This document shows positions 19,423 through 28,865 of a DNA stretch of 64,000 nt, one piece after another. The translations under genes and the position numbers were made by a program. Position 1 is the first letter of the stretch; every line of letters begins with the position of its first letter. The DNA comes from an uncultured Granulosicoccus sp. (GTDB lineage: Bacteria; Pseudomonadota; Gammaproteobacteria; Granulosicoccales; Granulosicoccaceae): NCBI GenBank assembly GCA_947499955.1, contig CANMQI010000013.1:140611-204610 (forward strand), written 5' to 3'. The notes beneath the pieces were generated by a model. It worked only from the letters and a program-made list of their open reading frames with translations, did not search any database and was not told the origin of the DNA.

Positions 19423-19451
19423 ATGATACGCAATTTTCTATCCCGCGCCAA
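19423..19451 (-). promoter_or_regulatory. Sigma70 promoter of the rpsP operon
   Basis: On the minus strand TTGGCG (19451-19446), a 17-bp spacer and TATCAT (19428-19423). Start site expected near 19416, giving a leader of about 60 nt before rpsP. Good match and ideal spacing, at the right place for a ribosomal protein operon. Confidence 0.7.
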
Positions 19452-19546
19452 CACCCCACCCAAAAAAAATTCCCCTCGGGTCGGACCATCACAAGTCCCT
19501 GATACTAGGGATATTTCGTCACTTCAACAGCCCGAATTAACCCCTT

Positions 19547-19580
19547 AAAGGCGTGAAACAGTACTGATTTCACGCCTTTT
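19547..19580. terminator. Strong hairpin terminator, probably for metH
   Basis: A perfect 12-bp stem, AAAGGCGTGAAA / TTTCACGCCTTT, with a 9-nt loop, 43 bp past the metH stop. On the minus strand it ends CCTTTAAGG and on the plus strand CCTTTTAGCG, so it can act in both directions and would insulate metH from the rpsP operon promoter. Confidence 0.7.
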
Positions 19581-19622
19581 AGCGTTTCAAATCACTCGTG
19601 AATGTGCGTCAGCTCTCATTCA

Positions 19623-22600
19623 TCAGTAAGCCAGAGAGCTCGACAGCCAGCGCTCGGACACCTGTAACGGCTCGTCCCGTCGCGCCACATAGTTCTCGAC
19701 CTGATCCTTCGTCAACTTGCCCAGACCGAAATACCGACTCTCGGGATTGGCGAAATAGAAGCCACTGACAGACGAGGCCGGCAGCATGGCCAGACTCTCG
19801 GTGATGCTGATCCCCGCATTGCCCAGTGGATCGATCATCCGCCAGATAACCTCTTTCTGACGATGATCCGGGTTGGCTGGATAACCTGGCGCTGGACGGA
19901 TGCCGCGATAGCGCTCCTTGATCAGCTCATCGTTCTCCAGCGACTCATCAGCAGCGTAACCCCACAAGTTCGTACGCACATCACGATGCAGATACTCGGC
20001 GAAGGCCTCGGCCAGGCGATCGGCAATGGCCTTGGCCATGATGCTGCGATAGACGTCATTCTGCTTGTCGTATTCAGCCACCAGTTCATCCAGACCTAAT
20101 CCGGCCGTCACGGCAAACATGCCGATGTAATCCTCGACGCCCAGATCGGACGGTGCCACGAAATCGGACAGCGACAGATTGTTTCGACCATCCGGGTACC
20201 GACGCTGCTGTCGCAGGCAGTGAATGATCTCGACGGGCTCCTGACGCGATTCGTCGGCATAGACGGCAATATCATCGATATTCACGCTATTGGCCGGGAA
20301 CAGCCCGATAACCCCCTTTGCACTGACCCTGCCGGAGCTGATGAATTCGGCCAGCATGACCTGCGCATCGTTGAACAGGGTTCTCGCCTCCTCTCCCACG
20401 GTGGGGTCCTTGAGAATGCGTGGATACTTGCCCCGCAGCTCCCAGGTATGAAAGAACGGCGTCCAGTCGATGTATTCCACCAGATCTTCCAGCGACACAT
20501 CATCGATTACCGTCACGCCAGGCGTCGCCGGCCGAGTGATGGGGGACTGCTGCCAGTCGATCTGCAAACCGTTGCTGCGCGCCTCTTCCAGGTTCATCAG
20601 GTCAAGCCGGCTGGTCTTGTCGGCAAAACGCTTGCGAAAGCGCTCATAGTCCTCCTCCAGCTCTTCTTCGAAACGCGGCCGATGCTCTTCACTGAGCAGT
20701 GAACTGGCCACCTGCACACAGCGCGACGCATCCAGCACATGCACAACCGGTTGCGAGTAGCGTTCGCTGATCTTCACGGCCGTATGCATTCTGGACGTGG
20801 TCGCACCACCGATCAGCAGAGGCAACTCGAAGGACTCGCGCTGCAGCTCTTCAGCGACATGCACCATCTCTTCAAGCGACGGGGTGATGAGACCAGACAA
20901 GCCGATCATGTCCACCTTGTGCGCCTTTGCCTCTTCCAGAATACGACTGGACGACACCATGACACCCAGATCGATCACTTCATAACCATTGCATTGCAGC
21001 ACCACCCCAACGATATTCTTGCCGATGTCGTGCACATCGCCCTTGACCGTTGCCATCAGCACCTTGCCGGCACTGCGCTGACCGCCCGCCTCATCTTCCA
21101 TGTAGGGCAGCAGATGCGCCACCGCCTTTTTCATCACGCGGGCGCTCTTGACAACCTGCGGTAGAAACATCTTGCCCGCACCGAACAGATCCCCCACTCG
21201 GTTCATGCCGTCCATCAGCGGCCCTTCGATGACATCCAGTGGCTTCGCCATCTCCAGCCGCGCCAGCTCGACATCTTCTTCGATGAAGGCATCCAGCCCC
21301 TTGACCAGAGCATGCTCGATGCGCTCGACCAGCGGCAGTTCACGCCAGGCATCGGTCTGCTTTTCAGCCTGCTGATTGTCACCCCGGTACTTCTCGGCAA
21401 TGTCCAGTAACCGATCGGTGGCGTCGTCTCGCCGGGCCAGCACCGCATCGGTCACAGCCTCGACCAGCTCTTCCGGCAACTCTTCCAGAACAGCCAGCTG
21501 ACCGGCGTTGACGATCCCCATGCTCATGCCTGCGCGAATGGCGTGATACAGAAACACCGCATGAATGGCTTCACGCACGATATTGTTGCCGCGGAATGAA
21601 AACGAGACATTGGAGACTCCGCCACTGATCAGCACTCCCGGCATGTTCTGACGAATCTGCCTGACGGCCTCGATGAAGGCAACACCGTACTCGTTGTGCT
21701 CGTCGATACCGGTTGCGATGGCGAAGATATTGGGATCGAAAATGATGTCGCAAGGGTCGAAGTCCAGCTCCTTGCGCAGCAGATCGTGAGCGCGCTGACA
21801 GATGCTGACCTTGCGCTCGATGGTGTCTGCCTGACCGTCCTCATCGAAGGCCATTATGACAACTGCGGCACCGTACCGTTGTGCCAGCTTCGCCTGCCGG
21901 AGGAACTCCTCCTCACCCTCCTTCATGCTGATGGAGTTGATGACACACTTCCCCTGCAGACACTGCAAGCCCGCTTCGATGACCGACCATTTGGACGAGT
22001 CGATCATGACAGGGACACGGGAAATGTCGGGTTCTGATGCTATCAGGTGCATGAACCGCTGCATGACGGCCCTGGAATCAAGCAGACCTTCGTCCATGTT
22101 CACGTCGATGATCTGTGCCCCGTCGTCCACCTGCTGACGGGCGACATCCAGTGCTTCTTCGTATTCCCCGGACTTTATCAGACGCAGGAATTTTGCCGAT
22201 CCGGTGACATTGGTGCGCTCACCGACGTTGACGAACAGGCTTTCTTCCGTGATATTGCAGGCCTCCAGTCCGGACAAGCGGCAAACGGGACTGGCCTCCG
22301 GCACCTTGCGCGGGCTTGCATTGTCAAGAACAGCGCTGAAGGCGGCGATATGCTCAGGCGTGGTGCCACAGCAGCCACCGACCATGTTGACATAGCCCGC
22401 CGTCACCCACTTGCCAATCTCTTCAGCCATCTGAGCCGGTGACTCGTCATACCCACCGAAGGCATTGGGCAAACCGGCGTTGGGATGTACACTGACATGC
22501 GTGTCGGCTATGCGCGACAGCTCCTGCACGTGCTCGCGCAATTGGGCCGGGCCGAGAGCGCAGTTGAGTCCGATGAACAGTGGCTTGGCATGGCGAACCG

Positions 22601-23315
22601 AGTTCCAGAAGGCCTCGACGGTCTGACCGGACAAGGTACGACCGGACGCATCCGTGATGGTGCCGGACAGGGCGATCGGCAGGCGCTCTCCCCGATCATC
22701 GAAGGCGCGGTTGACAGCGAATATCGCGGCTTTGGCGTTCAGCGTATCGAAGATGGTCTCAATGAGAATGAAGTCGACACCGCCATCCATGAGCGCATTG
22801 GTCGCCTCGTAATAACACTGGTCAAGGTCGGAGAAGCTGACGTTGCGATAACCCGGATCTTCCACTTTCGGCGACAGCGAGGCGGTGCGATTGGTCGGAC
22901 CGAGAACCCCGGCCACGAATCTGGGCTTCTGCGGATCTCGGGCGGTGGCGGCATCGGCGCAGGACCTTGCCAGTCGCGCACTCTCCAGATTCAGCTCATG
23001 CACCAGCTCCTGCATGTTGTAATCGGCCATCGATATCGAGTTGGCATTGAAGGTATTGGTCTCGATGACATCGGCGCCGGCATTCAGGAAGGCATCGTGA
23101 ATATCGGCAATGATATGCGGCTGTGTCAGGGTCAGTAGATCGTTATTGCCTCGCAGATCGATTTCCCATTCGGTGAAGCGATCTCCTCGGAAGTCGCTTT
23201 CGGTCAGGCTGTGGCACTGGATCATCGTTCCCATGGCGCCGTCCAGCAAGAGAATGCGCTCGGAGAGAATGGCTCGTAGATCCGAGTCCCCGTAATTCTG
23301 CTCAGGCTTTTCCAT
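19623..23315 (-). CDS. metH: Cobalamin-dependent methionine synthase
   Basis: 1230 residues from the ATG at 23315; a TTG seven codons upstream (23336) is the alternative and neither has a good ribosome site. It transfers a methyl from 5-methyl-THF to homocysteine. Four modules: homocysteine domain with Zn cysteines (FIGLNCALG and [13 protein letters not shown], about 255-335), pterin domain ([16 protein letters not shown]), B12 domain with the cobalt-ligand motif DVHDIG (near 765), and the SAM activation domain with [12 protein letters not shown] (near 1145). Complete. A palindromic operator overlaps its promoter, so methionine-cycle control is likely. Confidence 0.97.
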   Translation of the reverse strand: MEKPEQNYGDSDLRAILSERILLLDGAMGTMIQCHSLTESDFRGDRFTEWEIDLRGNNDLLTLTQPHIIADIHDAFLNAGADVIETNTFNANSISMADYNMQELVHELNLESARLARSCADAATARDPQKPRFVAGVLGPTNRTASLSPKVEDPGYRNVSFSDLDQCYYEATNALMDGGVDFILIETIFDTLNAKAAIFAVNRAFDDRGERLPIALSGTITDASGRTLSGQTVEAFWNSVRHAKPLFIGLNCALGPAQLREHVQELSRIADTHVSVHPNAGLPNAFGGYDESPAQMAEEIGKWVTAGYVNMVGGCCGTTPEHIAAFSAVLDNASPRKVPEASPVCRLSGLEACNITEESLFVNVGERTNVTGSAKFLRLIKSGEYEEALDVARQQVDDGAQIIDVNMDEGLLDSRAVMQRFMHLIASEPDISRVPVMIDSSKWSVIEAGLQCLQGKCVINSISMKEGEEEFLRQAKLAQRYGAAVVIMAFDEDGQADTIERKVSICQRAHDLLRKELDFDPCDIIFDPNIFAIATGIDEHNEYGVAFIEAVRQIRQNMPGVLISGGVSNVSFSFRGNNIVREAIHAVFLYHAIRAGMSMGIVNAGQLAVLEELPEELVEAVTDAVLARRDDATDRLLDIAEKYRGDNQQAEKQTDAWRELPLVERIEHALVKGLDAFIEEDVELARLEMAKPLDVIEGPLMDGMNRVGDLFGAGKMFLPQVVKSARVMKKAVAHLLPYMEDEAGGQRSAGKVLMATVKGDVHDIGKNIVGVVLQCNGYEVIDLGVMVSSSRILEEAKAHKVDMIGLSGLITPSLEEMVHVAEELQRESFELPLLIGGATTSRMHTAVKISERYSQPVVHVLDASRCVQVASSLLSEEHRPRFEEELEEDYERFRKRFADKTSRLDLMNLEEARSNGLQIDWQQSPITRPATPGVTVIDDVSLEDLVEYIDWTPFFHTWELRGKYPRILKDPTVGEEARTLFNDAQVMLAEFISSGRVSAKGVIGLFPANSVNIDDIAVYADESRQEPVEIIHCLRQQRRYPDGRNNLSLSDFVAPSDLGVEDYIGMFAVTAGLGLDELVAEYDKQNDVYRSIMAKAIADRLAEAFAEYLHRDVRTNLWGYAADESLENDELIKERYRGIRPAPGYPANPDHRQKEVIWRMIDPLGNAGISITESLAMLPASSVSGFYFANPESRYFGLGKLTKDQVENYVARRDEPLQVSERWLSSSLAY

Positions 23316-23350
23316 TGACACTACAGATACCTGCAAGTTAGAAACGATGC

Positions 23351-23375
23351 ATTATAAACATAAAGAAATCTTTAT
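23351..23375 (-). promoter_or_regulatory. metH promoter with palindromic operator
   Basis: On the minus strand a perfect -10 TATAAT (23356-23351) lies 36 bp before the metH ATG. Directly upstream, 23360-23375 is ATAAAGA-AA-TCTTTAT, a perfect 7-bp inverted repeat with a 2-bp centre, in the spacer between -10 and -35, the place for a repressor. It resembles the AT-rich palindromes attributed to the ArsR-type SahR regulator of methionine-cycle genes; that assignment is from memory of the family and unproven. The rest of 23376-23640 shows only a short GGCATC / GATGCC repeat near 23484 and no gene. Confidence 0.55.
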
Positions 23376-23640
23376 ATGTTTATTTATCGTTGAAGAGTGG
23401 ACGGTTGAAAGAGCAGCTTCTGTGCCCTCTTGAGCCTCTCTGGGGTGTCTAGTACTGTCGAGTGTGACTGACAACAGGACCCGGGCATCCGAGATGCCAT
23501 GCTTCTCCAGCGACAATACCGGGTTCGTGGTGACCAGAGAGCGCCCATGATCGCTAAAAGGGGCTATTCCCAAGGTAAAACGTTGTTTTTAGCCTGTTTT
23601 CTTATGATTTTCAGAGGGTAATTTTATTAATATCAATGAC

Positions 23641-24093
23641 TTGCCATGGTCCGACCCGAAGGAGGCGGAGGGGTTGGAGGGGGTTTATCGGCGGGCGTTG
23701 TATCGGGTGGATGCGCGGGAGCCGTTTGTGATGCGGGTGGGGTGCTATTCGGAGGGGTTGCAGAGGCTGTATGAGACCTTTGATTGTCGAAGTGCTGCAT
23801 TTTTGACGGCCGCCAACCCGGGTGGTGTCAAAGTTTCTGACACCGTCAATTTCCGTGCCGAAGCACGCCTGGCGCAACAACTCGATGCGTTTTCATTACC
23901 TGTTACATCGGGGGTCGGACTGGATGCTGATGAAACCTCCGATTGGCCGGGTGAACGCAGCTTCCTGGTGCTGGGTATCGAACGCTCAAACGCTGTCAGA
24001 CTGGGGCTGCAGCATGCTCAGCTGGCCATCATCTGGTGCCCCGAGACAGCGATTCCGGAACTGCTGATGCTCGAACGCGAGACACGTGAATAA
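23641..24093 (+). CDS. DUF3293 domain-containing protein
   Basis: 150 residues. Features of DUF3293 are present: YRRALYRV near 17, LRVG-like VMRVGCYSEGLQRLYE, AAFLTAANPGG near 52, WPGERSFLVLGIERSNAVRLG, QHAQLAIIWC and a C-terminal PELLMLE. Function unknown. The start is unclear: TTG at 23641 lacks a ribosome site, and an in-frame ATT at 23626 sits 8 bp after GAGGG. Composition is uneven: the first 50 codons use almost only G-ending codons (GGG, CGG, GCG, TTG, GTG), unlike the rest and unlike neighbours. Confidence 0.7.
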   Translation: MPWSDPKEAEGLEGVYRRALYRVDAREPFVMRVGCYSEGLQRLYETFDCRSAAFLTAANPGGVKVSDTVNFRAEARLAQQLDAFSLPVTSGVGLDADETSDWPGERSFLVLGIERSNAVRLGLQHAQLAIIWCPETAIPELLMLERETRE

Positions 24094-24356
24094 TCGCCTC
24101 CCACAAAACAGTAACCTTACGGCTTTGTAGTCGATTTTGACCGACCATATCCGCACACCCCCGTGTTCATTGACCTGCAGGACTTTTCAGAATTAATGTT
24201 CATGCCAATTCTGATACTAAAGTCGTGATTGTGTGAATCAGCTCAGCAAGACACACGTATCAGGCACGAATTCTGCGAAACAGTCCTTAACATTTTTCGA
24301 CCGTGTACTACTTGGTCGAAATAACCGGAACTTGAAGTGAACAGGAATCGAATGCC

Positions 24357-26861
24357 ATGGGAATTCGCGCGAAGCTCGTTCTCTGTCTGTTGGCAGTGCT
24401 ACTCCCGCTGGTTGCAGTCAGCCTTTTTTCAATCAACCTGCTAGGCAAACAGCTGGTCGAACGTACCGAATCTTCCCTTTCGAACACGCAGCGTCTGGAA
24501 GCAGCCCGTATCAACGAGGTACTGGCAAGCTATGCACAAGACGCCCGCAATCTGGCCTCAGGCACTCAGGTAAGGCAATTCGTGGCGGCGTGCAATGCCT
24601 ACCGACAAGCTGTGCTGAACAATGCCGATCTGGCAGATATACAGAAGTTGCTGGCAACCCCTGTTGGCGGCATCGACGGATACGCCATCGTTGACCGTCG
24701 CAGTGCATGGCCACTGCAGCAGATGGCACTGGCCCTGCAACGACAGGCCGGTATCGTCGGCTCCAATGTGGTCGAGCTCAGGGTTGTCGATGCGACAGGA
24801 GAAACACTGGGTGAGTCCATGGGCTTCACCTGGGAGCCAACGACCGACAGCTTGCTGAAAAAATCCATAACCACCGTCAAGACGACCTTCGGCGACGCTT
24901 TCGTCAATCAGGATGGTCGACAGAGGCTCGGCATGATCTCTCCGATAATCAGTGACAGCGGAGAAGTCGTTGGTGCCCTGCTGCTGGAAACTCGCCTGTC
25001 CCCCATTACCGATCTGGTAGCCAAGCATGAAGGCGTCGGTCGCAGCAGCGAAGCTCATATAGCCCAGCCCACAGCCGATGGCAGCGCTCAGATGATCACC
25101 TCCATGCGCTTCGATCGCAAATCGGCGTTCAAGAAGGTCATTCCTGCGGCTCTCGATCAACCGATCAACCGAGCCTTGAACTCTCCCCGCAGCAGTATCC
25201 TTCACCACAAGGACTATCGCGGTGTCGACTCGGTTCTTGCCATTCAGACCATTCCGGCAACCGGCTGGGGCCTGGTGGTCAAGGTGGACGCCAGTGAGGC
25301 CTTCGAACCCGTTCTGGAGCTGCGACACGTCATGATCATCACCATGATCTCGAGCGTGATCTTCGTACTGGTCTGCTACATGTTCTGCTTCGTGCCCATT
25401 GCCAACCGCCTGCAGCGCACGGCAACGGCGGCACGCAAGATCATGAATGGCGATCTGACGACACGCATTACCGACTCCAATCAGGATGAAGTCGGTCACC
25501 TGGCCAGAACCATCGACACGCTGGCCCGCGATCTGGAAGCCGATCAGCGGATGCGAGAAGCGGTAGAGGCGCGACTGCGCCATCAGGCCCTGCATGACGA
25601 ACTGACCGGCCTGCTCAATCGCAAATACGCCAATTCGGTCATTCAGCAGCTCAACAAGGACAGGCGTGGCAAGCACTCGGTGATGTTCATCGATCTCAAC
25701 GGCTTCAAGGACGTCAATGATCTTTACGGACATGCAGCCGGTGACGAGGTTCTGGTCGTTGTTGCCGAGCGACTGAGCAAGCAGATTGCCAGCACCGAAG
25801 GCATCACTCTGGCGCGCTGGGGCGGTGACGAGTTCGTGGTGATACTGCCCAACTGCGACGAAGATGTGGCCACCGACACCGCGCTGACATTGCACAATGC
25901 CTTCGATGAGGCAATCACCACCTCGGCAGGTCTGCACTACATCAGCTGCAGCATCGGCCTGGCAACCTCCAGTGCCACCAAGACGCTGGATGAAGTGCTG
26001 CTGGAAGCCGACATTCTGATGTACGAACAGAAGAAGCGGCAGAAGAAGCCACGCACCAAGGGCAGCATGGCCATTCGCACCGTCGAACGGGCACTGCACG
26101 AAGACCGTGTCGAAGTCTGGTTTCAGCCGATTGTCAGCCTGCACCAACCCGGCAACTACGAGATGTCCGGCGCCGAAGCACTGGTCCGCATACGTTCACG
26201 CGAAGGCGGTATCATCCTGCCGGAGGAGTTCCTGAACGATGTGGACAGCAGTGAGCTGGGCTGCGAGCTGGATCGTCGAATCCTGTGCCGTGCAATGACC
26301 TCTCTGGCTCGCTGGCGAGCGGCAGGTGTGGTCGGTGAAAACTTCCGCTTGTCGCTGAACATGACGGCACAGTCGCTCAATGACCCGGCCTTCAGCGCCA
26401 TCCTGAGCAACCAGATGCAGTCATGCTCAGTCAGCCCGCAGAATATCGTCATCGAAATGCCCCACGACACCAAGGTCGATCCCTTGCTGGTGTCACACCT
26501 GCGCTCGCTGGGTATCACCGTTGCACTGGACAAGATCGGTGCAGATGCTGCCAGTCTGGGACGTACCTGCCGCTTGCAGCCTGATATCGTGAAGATCGAC
26601 CGTCACTGGCTCGGTGATGCCATCGTGGCCCCCCACCTGGTCTCGATATGCCATGAGCTTGGACTGGAACTGATCGTGGAAGGGATAGAAACGCGCGAAC
26701 AGATGGCCGAGCTACACGAACTGGGCGTCACCCGCTTCCAGGGTTATCTGTTCGACTCGCCGCAACGCCCTGTGGACTTCATCAGCCGCTGGGGCGAGTG
26801 TTCACTCGAAGGGCTGGGTGTTCGACTCAACCGGAATGTGGCATTAAGGCTGGCTGGTTGA
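24357..26861 (+). CDS. Membrane diguanylate cyclase with degenerate EAL domain
   Basis: 834 residues. Order: N-terminal helix (7-25), periplasmic sensor of Cache type (about 30-315), second helix (about 325-345), HAMP (345-400), GGDEF with intact GGDEF at 489-493 (RWGGDEFVVI), EAL from about 580. No RxxD inhibitory site precedes GGDEF, so product inhibition at the I-site is not expected. In the EAL domain E607-A-L and KID are kept, but the metal/catalytic positions are altered: E700-M-P-H where the family has ExTE, and D725-K-I-G where it has DDFG. The likely role is c-di-GMP synthesis with the EAL part as a regulatory domain. AGGA 10 nt before the ATG supports the start. A repeat TTCGACC / GGTCGAA sits in the leader at 24296-24320. 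Confidence 0.9.
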   Translation: MGIRAKLVLCLLAVLLPLVAVSLFSINLLGKQLVERTESSLSNTQRLEAARINEVLASYAQDARNLASGTQVRQFVAACNAYRQAVLNNADLADIQKLLATPVGGIDGYAIVDRRSAWPLQQMALALQRQAGIVGSNVVELRVVDATGETLGESMGFTWEPTTDSLLKKSITTVKTTFGDAFVNQDGRQRLGMISPIISDSGEVVGALLLETRLSPITDLVAKHEGVGRSSEAHIAQPTADGSAQMITSMRFDRKSAFKKVIPAALDQPINRALNSPRSSILHHKDYRGVDSVLAIQTIPATGWGLVVKVDASEAFEPVLELRHVMIITMISSVIFVLVCYMFCFVPIANRLQRTATAARKIMNGDLTTRITDSNQDEVGHLARTIDTLARDLEADQRMREAVEARLRHQALHDELTGLLNRKYANSVIQQLNKDRRGKHSVMFIDLNGFKDVNDLYGHAAGDEVLVVVAERLSKQIASTEGITLARWGGDEFVVILPNCDEDVATDTALTLHNAFDEAITTSAGLHYISCSIGLATSSATKTLDEVLLEADILMYEQKKRQKKPRTKGSMAIRTVERALHEDRVEVWFQPIVSLHQPGNYEMSGAEALVRIRSREGGIILPEEFLNDVDSSELGCELDRRILCRAMTSLARWRAAGVVGENFRLSLNMTAQSLNDPAFSAILSNQMQSCSVSPQNIVIEMPHDTKVDPLLVSHLRSLGITVALDKIGADAASLGRTCRLQPDIVKIDRHWLGDAIVAPHLVSICHELGLELIVEGIETREQMAELHELGVTRFQGYLFDSPQRPVDFISRWGECSLEGLGVRLNRNVALRLAG

Positions 26862-28865
26862 CGCCGGGGCCGTACCGCGACGCCAGCTCTCATAGTAATA
26901 ACGGGCATCGACTGACGGTGTGTAGCCCAACTGATATCTGAACCGTGTGCCAGGGACGGCATAATCCGGTATCAGGAACTCTACCCGTAGCTCATCCCCT
27001 TCACCTTGCGTCTGACCACGAAACACCGGATCGACCCCGCCTGAGAGCTGCGTCGAGATTCCACCGATACGCACGATGAAACGCTCCGGCACCGCAGTCG
27101 TGACCTGCGCAGCATCGCCATCGCCATCCGCACCCGCACCCGCACCCGCACCCGCACCCGCACCCGCACCCGCATCCGCATCCGCATCCGCATCCGCATC
27201 CGCATCCGCATCCGCACTCACGCTCTCCAGCTTCGCCGAGATCCTGATCTGGCTGCCCTGCTTGTCGCGCTGGATGATGACATCGGTAAAGAGCGGGTAC
27301 TTCGCCATATCCACGGCATCATGCAGCTCTGTCATCTGCTGACGCCAAGTGGCATTGACCGTGTCCAGATCGCAGTCGATGGCCCGCATGGTATCTCGCC
27401 AGAAGATGGCTGCCGGCAAGTCACGCACCGCATCCTCGCGCCCAGTCGCACGCAGAAAGTCTCCCAGGGATGACAGGCCACAGGTGTGCACCATGGCACG
27501 CGTCCACAGGTCACCAAGACTGTAATGCAACTCTGCGTCATATTGCCGGGCAAACCCGTCGGCATCGATCAGGTCATCAAAGCGAATGGATTGCCGCTGC
27601 CAGGACACGCTGGCCAGCTCCCAGTTGCTGCGGCGACGCTCCAGCTCGGGCACGATGGCAAAGGAGGTGTATTGCGCCATGCCTTCAATGAAGAACTTGG
27701 CGGCGCTATAGTTGTCTGCCAGTGCGCGATCCGATTCGGTGGCCTGCAGCACATGCGTGGTCTCGTGACTGAGTACGCGACGTTGTGAGACGTCTTCCCG
27801 GAAGGCATCCAGGTCCATCTGGATCTTCTTCCACTTGGCCAGACCGGCGGCATGCTCGCTACTGGCAGACAGATCCACCCGGATCTCTGGCAGGGTGTCC
27901 ACCCCCAGAATCTCGCCCAACGCCTCCAGATCGGTCTCGGCATGCTCGACGATGTATTGCACCACCGCTTCACGTCGGGCGCTGTACACGAAACGATAAT
28001 GCTCCGTGGCCGTCACGGTCAGATCATCACTCTGCGCCGTGCCGGTATCCACGCCAATGCGATAGATCATCAGCAAACCCAGCACGAGGAACCCGGTAAA
28101 GGCAAAGAAGCCGTTGGCCAGCTTCATGCCGCGGCTCGAACGCTTGCCACCGCCCGCACTGGATTCGGAGCGGCTCCACAGACGATAGGCCAGCAGCAGC
28201 ACCAGCAAGGCAATGCCTGAGTGCAGAAGCAGCCCCTGGCCGTTGACGATCAGACTGGAGCCTTCATACTGATTGGACAGCAGAGCAAATATACTCCAGT
28301 TGCCGGAGCTGCCCAGCGCACTCTCTGCCCACATCAGACCAAGCAGATAGAGGCTGTAGAGAACCAGCCCGAGCGTCCTGAACCAGGACAGCAGGATGCC
28401 GTGGGCCAGCACGATGAACATGAACAGGCAGTCCCGCCACAGCAGGGTAAACCAGACCTGATCGTAGAACAGTCCGCCGATGGATTCCGGATTACTTGCC
28501 AGCAGAGCCCGATCGAGGCCGTAGCTCAACAGATTGATGACACACAGCAGCAGCCAGGCGGCCAGCACCTTGGCGATGAATACCGAGGCTCTGGATACGG
28601 GCAAGGCGCGCAGAAAGTCGATGGTCCCTTCGTCATGTTCACGCGGAAACAGGCTGTAGGCCGTCACCAGTGCCAGCAAGACCAGAAACACGGCAACACC
28701 GGCATTGCTGCTGTACTCGCAATAACCTTCACACCAACTGCCAAAGGTCTGTTCATCGACTCGCTCGGTGAAGAACTGCATGCTGTAGCCCAGCACCAGA
28801 ACTGCCAGCCAGAGCCAGGCAATGGGCCGGAGCTGTCGCAGCTCCTTGGCGATAAGGCTGATCAT
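26844..28865 (-). CDS. ABC transporter permease fused to an HExxH metallopeptidase-like domain
   Basis: 673 residues. The N-terminal half (about 1-270) is an ABC-2-type permease with about six membrane helices (LWLAVLVLGYSMQFF, VAVFLVLLALVTAYSLF, WLLLCVINLLSYGL and others) and a helix-capping FPREHDEGTIDFLRALPVSR loop. After a helix near 260-280, an extracytoplasmic domain carries H367-E-T-T-H371 and E394 in IEGMAQY, the zinc/catalytic layout of gluzincin (MA) peptidases. A (Asp-Ala)n-(Gly-Ala)n linker follows near 550-585, then a beta-rich tail. Its ATG overlaps the stop of the partner permease (ATGA), and its 3' end overlaps the convergent GGDEF gene by 18 bp. Whether it cleaves anything is unknown. 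Confidence 0.82.
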   Translation of the reverse strand: MISLIAKELRQLRPIAWLWLAVLVLGYSMQFFTERVDEQTFGSWCEGYCEYSSNAGVAVFLVLLALVTAYSLFPREHDEGTIDFLRALPVSRASVFIAKVLAAWLLLCVINLLSYGLDRALLASNPESIGGLFYDQVWFTLLWRDCLFMFIVLAHGILLSWFRTLGLVLYSLYLLGLMWAESALGSSGNWSIFALLSNQYEGSSLIVNGQGLLLHSGIALLVLLLAYRLWSRSESSAGGGKRSSRGMKLANGFFAFTGFLVLGLLMIYRIGVDTGTAQSDDLTVTATEHYRFVYSARREAVVQYIVEHAETDLEALGEILGVDTLPEIRVDLSASSEHAAGLAKWKKIQMDLDAFREDVSQRRVLSHETTHVLQATESDRALADNYSAAKFFIEGMAQYTSFAIVPELERRRSNWELASVSWQRQSIRFDDLIDADGFARQYDAELHYSLGDLWTRAMVHTCGLSSLGDFLRATGREDAVRDLPAAIFWRDTMRAIDCDLDTVNATWRQQMTELHDAVDMAKYPLFTDVIIQRDKQGSQIRISAKLESVSADADADADADADADAGAGAGAGAGAGAGADGDGDAAQVTTAVPERFIVRIGGISTQLSGGVDPVFRGQTQGEGDELRVEFLIPDYAVPGTRFRYQLGYTPSVDARYYYESWRRGTAPASTSQP
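27128..27217. repeat. In-frame hexanucleotide array inside the permease-peptidase gene
   Basis: Fifteen perfect 6-bp units: CCGCAC x7 (27128-27169), CCGCAT x7 (27170-27211) and one more CCGCAC. Read on the coding strand they give alternating Gly-Ala and Asp-Ala dipeptides. Copy changes would lengthen or shorten the linker by two residues without breaking the frame. Confidence 0.95.

Noticed and set aside
23337..23640. B12 riboswitch before metH
   Set aside because: I see no B12-box-like conserved core; the only regulatory feature is the palindrome.
24094..24356. c-di-GMP riboswitch in the leader of the GGDEF gene
   Set aside because: Only a single 7-bp inverted repeat is visible; none of the conserved GEMM core is recognisable.
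24558..26147. A 529-codon open frame on the minus strand
   Set aside because: It is antisense to the GGDEF/EAL gene. The plus-strand protein has clear domains, and this frame has the His/Gln/Asp-rich composition typical of a shadow of a GC-rich gene.
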